A model generated the notes under the pieces. The model ran no database searches. It had not been told where the DNA came from and saw nothing but the letters and a program-made list of their open reading frames with translations. The position numbers and the translations under genes are program-made. From assembly GCA_963790415.1 (NCBI GenBank), contig CAWBOK010000001.1:1-64000 (forward strand): 64,000 nt of DNA. Direction: 5' to 3'. How positions within the stretch are numbered: the first letter of the stretch is position 1; every line of letters starts with the position of its first letter. Below are positions 54,995 to 63,245 of the stretch, in pieces. Source of the DNA: JAJZQZ01 sp963790415 (GTDB lineage: Bacteria; Actinomycetota; Thermoleophilia; RBG-16-64-13).

Positions 54995-57392
54995 ATGGGA
55001 GTCTTCATGGACGACCTCACCGGCAAGACCCTCGGCCGCTACCAGGTCCAGAACCTGGTGGGCCGGGGCGGCATGGCCACCGTGTACAAGGCCAAGGACC
55101 CCGGCCTCTCCCGCACGGTGGCGCTCAAGCTCCTGCACGCCCACCTGGCCGCCGACCCCACCTTCGTGGCCCGCTTCCGCCGCGAGGCCCGGGCCGTGGC
55201 GGCGCTGCGCCATCCCAACATCGTGCAGGTCTTCGACTTCGACTCCGCCGAGGGTCTCTACTTCATGGTCATGGAGTTCGTGGACGGCCCCACGCTGGCC
55301 ACCCTGCTCAAACGCCTCTCCAAGAAGCGTCAGCGCCTCTCCCGCCGAGGAGATCCTGCGCATCTTCCCGCCGTTGTGCTCCGCCATCGACTACGCCAAC
55401 CGCGAAGGCATGGTGCACCGGGACATAAAGCCCAGCAACATCATCCTCACGCGCAAGGGCGACCCGGTGCTCACCGACTACGGTATCGCCCGTATCGCCG
55501 GGGCCACCTCCTACACCATGCCCGGGACCGTGGTGGGCTCCGCCCAGTACATGTCCCCCGAACAGGCCCAGGGACAACTGGCCGACAACCGCTCGGACAT
55601 CTACTCGCTGGGCATCTGCCTGTTCGAGGCCCTCACCGGCCGCGTCCCCTTCGACGGGGAGACCACCGCCACGATCCTGGCCCAGCACCTCACCGCCCCC
55701 GTGCCCGTGGCCCGGCTCCTGAACCCCGACCTCCCCCCCGAGGTGGAGGCCGTGCTGCACCGCGTGCTCTCCAAAGACCCCGCCGCGCGCTACCAGCAGG
55801 CCGCGGAGCTGGCCGCTCGACCTGGACGCCGCCCTGCGCCCCCTGCTCGCCCCCGCCGGCGCCACCGTGGTGGAGACGGCGCTCGTTCCCCCGACCGGGG
55901 CCACCCGCGTGGAGAAGCAGGTGCCGTCCGCCCGCGCCGGACCCGCACCCGGCTGCCCGGCGCCCACCACCCCGCCGGGGCTACCCCGTGACTGCCCGCT
56001 CGCGCCGTCACCCCGCCCGGCGCTCCCGTACAGCGACTACCCGCCGCCGCGGCTACCCGGCCCTGGGGCTACCCGGCCGCCGGCGCCCAGGCTCCCGGCC
56101 CCACGCCGCTGCCGCGCCCTGGACGCCCGCCCCGCCGCGCCCGCCTACGGCCCGGGGATCTACCCCCAGGCGGCCGCTCCCGGACCGGGCGTGCCCCTGA
56201 TGCCCGCCGCCGCGCCCGCGCCCGGCGGCGCCGGCGCTGGCCGCTCATCCTCATCATCGTGGTGCTCCTGGCCGCGGCCGGTGCCGTCGCCTTCGTCCTG
56301 CTGCGTCCCAAGGACGTGGCCCACCGTCTCCACCACGTGGCGGGTCCGCAGCAGGCACCACCACCGGTTCGGGGACCAGCCACCAGCGCCGCGGACGCGG
56401 CCGCCCTGGCCGAGGCCGACTCGCTCATGAGCGAAGGCAAGAATCCAGGACGCCGTCACCAAGTACCAGGCCATTCTCGAGACGAACCCCAAGAACGACG
56501 AGGCCCAGACCCAGTTGGGGATAGCCTACGCCATGATGTCCAGACACCAAGGAGGACGGGCGAGAAGCAGCTGACCGCGGCGACAGAAACCAACCCCTCC
56601 AACGCCAAGGCCTGGACCTTCCTCGGCCTGGTCCGATTCGACCTGGCCCAGAGACGGGACGCCACCGACTACACCGCGGCGAAGGAAGCGCTCAAGAAGG
56701 CCATCGAGTTGGATCCCAACAACGCCCGCGCCCACGGCTTCCAGGGACAGATCTACGCCGACCGAGGGACGCATGGACGAAGCCCTGGCCGAGGCGAACA
56801 AGGCCGTGGACATGGCTCCAGACGACGTGTTCACGCTCAGCAGCCTGGGCTACGTCCACGCCATGCGCGACGAGTGGGACCAAGCCGTGCCGCTGTACCA
56901 GAAGGCCGTCGCTGTTCAGCCCAATTGGGCCTGGCTCCAATTGCTCCTGGCCGAAGGCCTGCCAGTACACCGAGAAGCTATCCCGAAGCGCTGGCTGCGG
57001 CCGAGACCGCGCTGAAGCTGGGCCAGGGCTACGAGGCCCGTGCCTACCGGCGGATGGGCCACATCTATTGGGACAAAGGGAGACACCGCCCAGGCGGAAG
57101 TCGCCTTCAAGAAGTCCCTGGCAGCTGGACAAGACGGACGACTTCGCCCAATGGGGTCTAGGCGGCCTCTGGTACGAGAAGGGCGACTACCAGAACGCAC
57201 TCAGCCATCTCAAGGCGGCCGCGACGCTCGTCTCCCAACAACGCCGGCTACCAGGCGTGGCTGGGAGACTGCTACGACGCGCTGGACATGTACCCGGAGG
57301 CGCGCGCCGCGCTGGAGAAGGCCCTCAGGCTCGATCCCGAGCGCAAGGACGCCAAGAAAGCGCTCGACCGGCTGACGGCAGAAGGCTACTAG
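54995..57392 (+). CDS. PknB-type Ser/Thr kinase with extracytoplasmic TPR region (frameshifted)
   Basis: The kinase domain shows the Gly loop GRGGMATVYKAK, catalytic Lys in VALKLLHAH, HRDIKPSNIIL, DYG in place of DFG, and QYMSPEQAQGQ, split by an indel near 55335. A Pro/Ala/Tyr-rich linker and one membrane helix (LILIIVVLLAAAGAVAFVLL) follow. The outside part consists of TPR repeats (AKAWTFLGLVRFDLAQ, AKEALKKAIELDPNNARAHG, MDEALAEANKAVDMAPDD, ARAALEKALRLDPERKDAKK), recovered over several frame changes. It starts 10 nt after the FHA-ABC gene, so kinase and exporter are one operon, as PknF-Rv1747 are. The TPRs could sense or bind a secreted partner. Confidence 0.82.
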
Positions 57393-57400
57393 CCGAACGC

Positions 57401-58219
57401 CTACCCGGCGGACAGCCCGGCCCGCGATTCGGCCCGCCGTGCCTCACGCAGCCGCGCCAGCACCGGCAGCAATAGCAGCGCGGCCCACAGACAACCCAGC
57501 ACGCCGAGAACAGCCTGCCCGATGGCAAAGGTCACGACGATGTTGAATGCCAGCACACCGGCGAACAGCCCTGCACCGCCCACCGCGTCGCCCCGATAGC
57601 CGCGCCATTCTCCCCAGGCGCGCCGCAGCACGAGCAGGTCCAGCAGCAGGAACAGCCCAATGATCACCCAGGTGACAAGCAGCCAGCCGGCGAAGTTGGA
57701 AAAGGGGACGTCGAAGTACCACCCACCCTGAGGATAGCTGTACAACCGGCCCAGGAACCACTCCTCTCCATGCAGGGTCACGGGATCTATCACCACGTCC
57801 AGGCCGGTGGTCAGCAGGCCACCCAACAGCGCCACCGCCGCCACGCGTACACGCGGCAGCGTAGGATCCACCCAGCGCGTGTCCCACCAACCGCCCGTGC
57901 CGCGCTCGGGTGCCGTGAGCATCAAACGGGCCGTCTGCAACCCGGCGAACGGGAGAAAGACGAAGGCCAGGCTGCACATGAAGGGCACGCCGGCCAGCCA
58001 CAGTTCCTTATCGCGGGTAGGCTCGCTGAAATATACGTAGTTCCCAAAAGGGAAGCCCGTGCGAACCGAGAAAGCCTCGGCCGCCCACCCTACCCCGAAC
58101 CCCAGCAGAGAAAACACCATGGTGCGCCGCCAGCCCCAAGCGCTCACGGCGAGGAACAGGAAGGCGGCCAGGAACATGAAGACGTAGGGCCGCAAGGCCA
58201 TCGTCCGAACCAACATGGT
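57401..58219 (-). CDS. CruF-like carotenoid biosynthesis membrane protein (PF04240)
   Basis: The protein of about 272 residues has seven membrane helices and the family landmarks GVGWAAEAFSVRTGFPFGNY, PFMCSLAFVFLPFAGLQTAR, TTGLDVVIDPVTLHGEEWFL and WYFDVPFSNFAGWLLVTW. PF04240 includes CruF, a 1',2'-hydratase of gamma-carotene, and related bisanhydrobacterioruberin hydratases. No other carotenoid gene is visible in the window. It is convergent with the kinase-TPR gene (8 nt between stops). The start is uncertain (ATG 58219 or upstream). Confidence 0.88.
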   Translation of the reverse strand, partial: TMLVRTMALRPYVFMFLAAFLFLAVSAWGWRRTMVFSLLGFGVGWAAEAFSVRTGFPFGNYVYFSEPTRDKELWLAGVPFMCSLAFVFLPFAGLQTARLMLTAPERGTGGWWDTRWVDPTLPRVRVAAVALLGGLLTTGLDVVIDPVTLHGEEWFLGRLYSYPQGGWYFDVPFSNFAGWLLVTWVIIGLFLLLDLLVLRRAWGEWRGYRGDAVGGAGLFAGVLAFNIVVTFAIGQAVLGVLGCLWAALLLLPVLARLREARRAESRAGLSAG

Positions 58220-58265
58220 CAGAACGTTCACCGACGCGTCACACCCCGGCACCGACTACCGGCCA

Positions 58266-59519
58266 TCAGTATACGATGGGAGACCAGACGGCGAACTCGT
58301 CGAAGTGGACCATGAAGTACGAATCGTTGAACGTGCCCACGTAGTATCCCATCTTCCCTTCGGTGAACGTGCCGTCGTAGACCGGACCGATCGCCACATC
58401 GTCCACGTAGGCGACGAAAGAGTCCATCATCATGCTCACAGCCAAATGGCGCCAGCCGTCGCTCGCAGTCGGGGTCAAATCGACGAGATCGGATATCTGC
58501 GTCCACTGACCGCCGGCCTTCTTCCACAGCGTGGCGGTGTCGTCGCCATAAACGGCCAGCTGGTAGAAGTTGTCCCCATCCTGCACTCGGAACACGAGGC
58601 CGTACATCCAGCTCCCGTAGTCCGTTGACGTGTAGACATCGGAGGCGTATGCCACGTCGTCGTAGACATCAGGCGGCCACCACGACATCCTCCAGGAGTC
58701 GGGTGCGGTCATCTCGATCTCGTAGCCACCCCCGGAGTAGCCCACAGAGAAGTAATCGCCCGTCGCTACAGCCCAACCGCTGTTCGGGTTGGAGAAGTCG
58801 TCGTACTTGAGGAGGCCCGAAGCAGGAGGTTCGGTGGTGGGCGGCACCGTGATGGGCGGCCCCATCTTCTGCCGAAGACGCCACAGGATCTGAGCCACCT
58901 CGCCGCGAGTGGCATTGCGCCACGGGTCCCACACGCCGACGGAGTCCTGGCGGACCCCCCACAGGAGACCGCTGACCTCTGCGATCTGGGCGTTCAGACC
59001 GTGGTTGGGGTCATCGAAGAGGCGCTGGGTATACCTGGTGTCGGCGAAATACGAACCGGTGGGTTGACTCAGTGAGACCCCGGCCAGAGGGGCTGCGCGA
59101 ACAACCATGCTCATGACTTGGGCGCGGGAGATGTTGTTGAAGGGAGCGAAAGAGTTGCCCGAGACACCCTTCGTGATGCCCTGAGCGGCTGCTACGGCCA
59201 CGAAGTTGTCGGGGAAGAGATTGCCCGGACCGCTCACGTCGACGTCGGAGAAGAAGCAGACGTCGTTCTCGCTCACCGGCAGGTCGAGGGTGAGCACGAT
59301 CATCTTGGCGAACTGCTGCCGAGTCACAAGCTCCCGCGGACGGAAGGTACCGTCATCCTTGCCGTTGATTATCCCCAGGCTGGAGAGCTCATTGATCGCC
59401 TCGGCATAGTCGCTGCCAGCCGGGACATCCGAGAAGGCGATGGCAAGACCGACGCAGAGGAGAAGCACGACCACGACGCTGGTCGCGAAGACAGAAAGCC
59501 GTGTCCGAGATCTCATCAT
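58266..59519 (-). CDS. SLH-domain surface protein with C-terminal LamG/concanavalin-like domain
   Basis: A signal peptide is followed by three SLH repeats: FSDVPAGSDYAEAINELSSL with GTFRPRELVTRQQFAKMIV; NLFPDNFVAVAAAQGITKGV with FAPFNNISRAQVMSMVV; and YTQRLFDDPNHGLNAQIAEV with VWDPWRNATRGEVAQILWRL. After a short PPTTEPPA linker comes a beta-rich domain (DDFSNPNSGWAVATGDYFSV, AYVDDVAIGPVYDG, MGYYVGTFNDSYFMVHFDEF) like the concanavalin/3-keto-disaccharide hydrolase fold. It should sit on the cell surface and may bind glycans. GGGAGGGGCAGCA precedes two adjacent ATGs; the frame is intact. Confidence 0.9.
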   Translation of the reverse strand: MMRSRTRLSVFATSVVVVLLLCVGLAIAFSDVPAGSDYAEAINELSSLGIINGKDDGTFRPRELVTRQQFAKMIVLTLDLPVSENDVCFFSDVDVSGPGNLFPDNFVAVAAAQGITKGVSGNSFAPFNNISRAQVMSMVVRAAPLAGVSLSQPTGSYFADTRYTQRLFDDPNHGLNAQIAEVSGLLWGVRQDSVGVWDPWRNATRGEVAQILWRLRQKMGPPITVPPTTEPPASGLLKYDDFSNPNSGWAVATGDYFSVGYSGGGYEIEMTAPDSWRMSWWPPDVYDDVAYASDVYTSTDYGSWMYGLVFRVQDGDNFYQLAVYGDDTATLWKKAGGQWTQISDLVDLTPTASDGWRHLAVSMMMDSFVAYVDDVAIGPVYDGTFTEGKMGYYVGTFNDSYFMVHFDEFAVWSPIVY

Positions 59520-59593
59520 TGCTGCCCCTCCCCGCTATGACCGACGCGCGCTGTAAGGATAAGAGTGAACGAGCCGAGGGAGTGTGTCAAGGG

Positions 59594-61576
59594 CTACCCC
59601 GGACCGATGGTCGGCGGCGGGTCGGTGTTCCCCGGACCGATGGTGTCCGGCGGGCTCGTCGCCTTCGTGGTCGTGGTTCGCTTCGTGGTCGCCGTCGACG
59701 TGCGTGTGGTGGCACGCTTGGTCGTCGAGGTCGACTTCTTGACGGTCGTCACGGTCGCCTTCTTCGTCGTCGTGGTGGGTTTCACCGTCGTCGTCGTGGT
59801 CGGCGCGGAGGTCGTGGTCGTCAACGACGTCGTGGTGGCAGACACCGTCGTCGTGACGAGCGCCGTAGTGCCCGTCGTCGTGACGGCAAGCGTAGTCGTG
59901 GTCGAGTCCGCAGTGCCGCCCCTCAGTGCCAGGGCCGCTGCGGTCCCAAGGGCGGCGACCAAGACCGCCGCCAGGGCGGCCACGACGATGACCCGCGTGC
60001 GGTTGCTCCGTCGTGGCGGCCCGCCTCCGCGCACGGCGGCGGCACTCGGCCCGCCCGCGTACGGCTCGGCCGGGGCCACGGGCGCGTAGAGATCGTACTG
60101 ACCTACCGGCACCGTCCCCTGGGGAGGCGTGGTCGGCGCGGCCCATGCCGAGGAGTCCGGCGGCGGGGGGGGCGGTGATGCGTCCCAGGCCGCCACTCCC
60201 GAAGCCGACTGAGGCTCGACCGTGGGCAGGGCCTCGAACGCGGTCGCCCCTACCGTGGCCTGTTCGACCACAGTGTAGTCCGGAGACGGTGGGGTCGACA
60301 GGGGCGGTGGCGTCGACGGAGGTGGCGGAGTGGCGGACGAGTGTGAGACGAACTCAGTCGGGGAGGCCGCAGGAGACGGCGGCACGAACTCAGTCGGTGA
60401 GGTCGTGGGGATGGGAGCCGGCGTGGGAACGGCAGCCGCCGCACCGGAGGGTCCCGCAACTCCTGCCGCCGCGGCGCCTGCGGCGGCCGCGGCTCCCATC
60501 TGCCATAGATCGGCCGAATCGGCTCCTTGAGTGGGCGGCGGCGTCACCGGCACCTCGAACTCCGTGACTACCGGCGGCGTCACAGGCGGAGGCGTGGCGG
60601 GCGGTACGAACTCGGTGACGACGGCCGCAGGCTGCGCCAGAGGCGGCGGCGTAGGTGGCGGCGTCACGGGCGGCACGAACTCCGTGGCTGCGGGTGGAGC
60701 CGCGGTCGCCATGACGAACTCCGTGACGGCAGCCGTGGACTTACTCGGAGTGAGAGCGACAATGAGTTCCTCGGCAAAGAGCGCCCCCGATTCGTACCGA
60801 TCCCGTGGCAGCTTCGCGAGCGCGCGCAGGAGCACCGGCTCGACCGCGAGCGGGAGGTTCGGACGCAGACCGCGGATGGACGGGACCGGGGCGGAGATGT
60901 GCTTGATCAACACCGTCACGGTGGTGTCGCCCTCGAAGGGCACGGTGCCCGCGAGACATTCGAACAGCACGACCCCGAGCGAGTAGAGGTCGGACCGCAC
61001 GTCGCACTCCTGACCCTGGGCCTGCTCCGGCGACATGTAGTGCGCCGAGCCGACCACCGTCCCGGGCGAGGTGAGCGAGGTCGCGCCCAACATCTTCGCG
61101 ATGCCGTAGTCGGTCAGGATCGGCTCGCCGTCTTCGGTCATGATGATGTTGGCCGGCTTGATATCCCTGTGAACCATGCCCCGGGCGGCGGCATAGTCGA
61201 CGGCGCTACAGAGTGGAGGGATGATGCGGTAGACCTCGGGGAGCGACAACCCGCCGCCGGTCCTCCGTCCGGAGAGCACGGTGGAGAGGGTCGGGCCACC
61301 GACGTACTCCATCACCATGTAGTAGAGGTGACCCTCGAAGTCGGAGTCCAGCACGCGCACGATGTTGGGATGGCGCAGCGAGGCGACCGCATGGGCCTCA
61401 CGCCGAAAGCGGTCGACGAAGGACGTGTCGGTGGCGAGGAACGGGTGGAGGACCTTTACGGCGACGCGCTGGTCGAGACCAGGGTGGCGGGCTTCGTAGA
61501 CCGTCGCCATCCCTCCTCCGCCGATCATGGCGGTGAGCTCGTACTTCCCCAGCGTGCGCCCGACGAGGCTCTCCAT
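59594..61576 (-). CDS. PknB-type Ser/Thr kinase with repeated TEF motifs and Thr-rich tail
   Basis: From ATG 61576 (AAGGGAGGG upstream) the 660-residue protein has an intact kinase domain (11-275): GGGGMATVYEAR, Lys41, HRDIKPANIIM (136-146), DYG 156-158, HYMSPEQAQGQ. The cytoplasmic linker (280-525) is Pro/Ala-rich and contains six TEF motifs, T285, T298, T321, T338, T395 and T407, mostly TEFVPP. A membrane helix (about 529-551) precedes an outside tail of Thr-rich repeats with Lys. It is unusual among such kinases in having no PASTA or TPR sensor; the Thr-rich tail may be glycosylated. No frameshift is needed, in contrast to the kinase at 55 kb. Confidence 0.92.
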   Translation of the reverse strand: MESLVGRTLGKYELTAMIGGGGMATVYEARHPGLDQRVAVKVLHPFLATDTSFVDRFRREAHAVASLRHPNIVRVLDSDFEGHLYYMVMEYVGGPTLSTVLSGRRTGGGLSLPEVYRIIPPLCSAVDYAAARGMVHRDIKPANIIMTEDGEPILTDYGIAKMLGATSLTSPGTVVGSAHYMSPEQAQGQECDVRSDLYSLGVVLFECLAGTVPFEGDTTVTVLIKHISAPVPSIRGLRPNLPLAVEPVLLRALAKLPRDRYESGALFAEELIVALTPSKSTAAVTEFVMATAAPPAATEFVPPVTPPPTPPPLAQPAAVVTEFVPPATPPPVTPPVVTEFEVPVTPPPTQGADSADLWQMGAAAAAGAAAAGVAGPSGAAAAVPTPAPIPTTSPTEFVPPSPAASPTEFVSHSSATPPPPSTPPPLSTPPSPDYTVVEQATVGATAFEALPTVEPQSASGVAAWDASPPPPPPDSSAWAAPTTPPQGTVPVGQYDLYAPVAPAEPYAGGPSAAAVRGGGPPRRSNRTRVIVVAALAAVLVAALGTAAALALRGGTADSTTTTLAVTTTGTTALVTTTVSATTTSLTTTTSAPTTTTTVKPTTTTKKATVTTVKKSTSTTKRATTRTSTATTKRTTTTKATSPPDTIGPGNTDPPPTIGPG

Positions 61577-61879
61577 GCGACCCTCCCTTGATCCCCGCCT
61601 TGGTGAAACGCCCGTTGCCAAGTCTACGTCCCTATTGTACCGCTCAGGCGCACATAATTGGAGTGAAATGCAGCTGCACATGGAAGAGTATCGCCGACAA
61701 CCAGTGGCTGACGACAAGACATGGACAGCGGCGTAGCTTTCAGCCAGGAGAGAGACGCACGTGAGTACGTTCCTGATAGGCTTGGATGCCTGCGCGATGC
61801 CACCTCGCCCGCCGCCGTGCTCCCGACCGGACCGACGCCCATCAAGACCGACAACCTCGCCGAAGGAGACCCGCCCACC
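61577..61879. other. Divergent intergenic region
   Basis: About 300 nt between the divergent kinase and SCP2 genes; it should carry both promoters. A 22-codon frame starting MQLHMEEYRRQPVADDKTWT at about 61668 has GGAGTGAA upstream but no recognisable relation. I see no other gene. Confidence 0.35.
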
Positions 61880-62380
61880 ATGGACACCACGATGCCCACC
61901 GACCCCCCCACACCTGCCCCCCCGGCTGCGCGGGAACAGATGGAACACGTCTTCCAACTGCTCGTCGACCGCGCCGTCGGAGATGCCGCCCTGCAAGAGT
62001 TCGCCACCAAGCATTCCGTGAGTTCCAACTACATCGCCGCCGATCTGGGCGTCGAATTCTATGTGGACTTCCGCGACGGCCGCGTCATCACCGGCCTGGG
62101 TGCGCCCGCGCAACCCGCGCAGGTCAAGCTGAGTGCCAAGGCCGAGACGCTGGACGCCGTCCTCACCGGGCGCCTCGGCGGCAAAAGGGCGGCTATGACG
62201 GGCAAGTTGTCGTTCACCGGCGACATGCGGCTGGCCATGAGCATGCAGAAGATCCTCGGCGACATGATTCGTCTGTATTCCGCCGCGCGAAAGGAAGCCG
62301 GGGGGATAGACTTCTCCGCGGCGGGCCCCCGCTCGACTACCCGTCCCCCAGCGCCAGATCGCAGACCCGGCTCACGATGA
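61880..62380 (+). CDS. SCP2 sterol-binding-domain protein
   Basis: From ATG 61880 (AAGGAG 11 nt upstream) the 166-residue protein has a Pro-rich leader, then MEHVFQLLVDRAVGDAALQE, VEFYVDFRDGRVITGLG, and AVLTGRLGGKRAAMTGKLSF with TGDMRLAMSMQKILGDMIRL, the SCP2/sterol carrier pattern including the hydrophobic lipid-binding sheet. SCP2 domains bind lipids or acyl-CoA. The last 20 residues are Arg/Pro-rich and probably reflect a frame error near the 3' end. Confidence 0.83.
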   Translation: MDTTMPTDPPTPAPPAAREQMEHVFQLLVDRAVGDAALQEFATKHSVSSNYIAADLGVEFYVDFRDGRVITGLGAPAQPAQVKLSAKAETLDAVLTGRLGGKRAAMTGKLSFTGDMRLAMSMQKILGDMIRLYSAARKEAGGIDFSAAGPRSTTRPPAPDRRPGSR

Positions 62381-62480
62381 GGACCGTGACATCCAGCCGC
62401 GCGCGGCGCACCCCCAGTCGGCCTCGGTGAGTTCGCGGAACGTGACACCGGGAACTGCCTGCAGAAGCTCCCGCGGCGCT

Positions 62481-62680
62481 TCCGCATCGAGATCGGAGGC
62501 GGACTCGGCCCGCTCGCCGGGCGCGTCTGCCGCGTGTGGGCCACATGGACAACTCGGCCACCGAGCGCAACGTGTTCCTTTTCCTGGCGGCCCTGGAATC
62601 GGTGCTACGGACGCAGGGAGTCGCAGTGCGCGGCGGCGCCGGAGTCGCGGCCGCGGAGGTGTATCGGCGGGTCCTACCTG
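62481..62680 (+). pseudogene. Class V aminotransferase C-terminal remnant
   Basis: Across one extra base near 62530 the sequence reads FRIEIGGGLGPLAGRV, then GHMDNSATERNVFLFLAALE, SVLRTQGVAVRGGAGVAAAE and VYRR. This matches the C-terminus of alanine-glyoxylate/serine-pyruvate aminotransferases (IGGGLGPLAGK then GHMG-NV-LAALE). The PLP-Lys domain is absent. The preceding 100 nt are unresolved and may hold parts of other genes. Confidence 0.6.
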
Positions 62681-62688
62681 ACCGAGAC

Positions 62689-63147
62689 CTACGGGGTGAA
62701 CTCCCGGATAGACAGCTGCTGCAGATTGGTGAGCGATCCGGTCATGAACTCGTCCATGGCCTTGTCGAGGACCAGTCGTTCGACGAGATGCCCGAGCGGC
62801 CCACCCTTGGCACGGTAGTTGAACTGCCACTCGACCAACGTCTGCCTCCCGTTGGCCTTGAACGTCCAGCGTTCGCGTACGGACGCCAGCATGCCTGTGA
62901 GGTCGCCCTCCCAATAGCCCTGGTCGTCGTCGCACGCGCAGTCACCAATCCTGCACGTCCACGGCTGTGTCATTCCGAGTGCGCGGGTCCTGTTGCCGAC
63001 GATCGTGCCTTTGCCGTGGTCTCCCTCGATTCTGGTGATCTCCCGCATTCCCTGGACCCACTCTGGCCAGCGGCGGGGATCTGCGTGAAGCGCGAACAAG
63101 AACCCGAGAGGTACGGAAAACGTAGCCGTCTTGACCAGCGTCGCCAT
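62689..63147 (-). CDS. SRPBCC (START-like) family protein
   Basis: From ATG 63147 (AAGGGGGGTTCACG upstream) the 152-residue protein has the SRPBCC order: FSVPLGFLFALHADPRRWPE, WVQGMREITRIEGDHGKGTI, ERWTFKANGRQTLVEWQFNY and LVLDKAMDEFMTGSLTNLQQ. This helix-grip fold binds hydrophobic ligands; polyketide cyclase and lipid-transfer functions are known. Its neighbour SCP2 is also a lipid-binding protein. The specific ligand is unknown. Confidence 0.88.
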   Translation of the reverse strand: MATLVKTATFSVPLGFLFALHADPRRWPEWVQGMREITRIEGDHGKGTIVGNRTRALGMTQPWTCRIGDCACDDDQGYWEGDLTGMLASVRERWTFKANGRQTLVEWQFNYRAKGGPLGHLVERLVLDKAMDEFMTGSLTNLQQLSIREFTP

Positions 63148-63245
63148 CGTGAACCCCCTTGTCACGTTGCGTGCCTCGCCGACTCACTGTAGTGAGTAGG
63201 CCCACAGGTGTCAAACGCGCAGGCAACCGCGGCGGCGCGAATGGC

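Noticed and set aside
59600..59930. Repeats of GTCGTCGTGGT-like units near the kinase 3' end as a possible repeat array
   Set aside because: They are codon-level repeats (ACG/ACC Thr codons) of the Thr-rich kinase tail.
62372..62480. A minus-strand segment (PRELLQAVPGVTFRELTEADW) resembling the cysteine-rich domain of glycolate-oxidase Fe-S subunits
   Set aside because: The usual Cys pair is absent, and the opposite strand fits the aminotransferase remnant. Evidence is too short to call.
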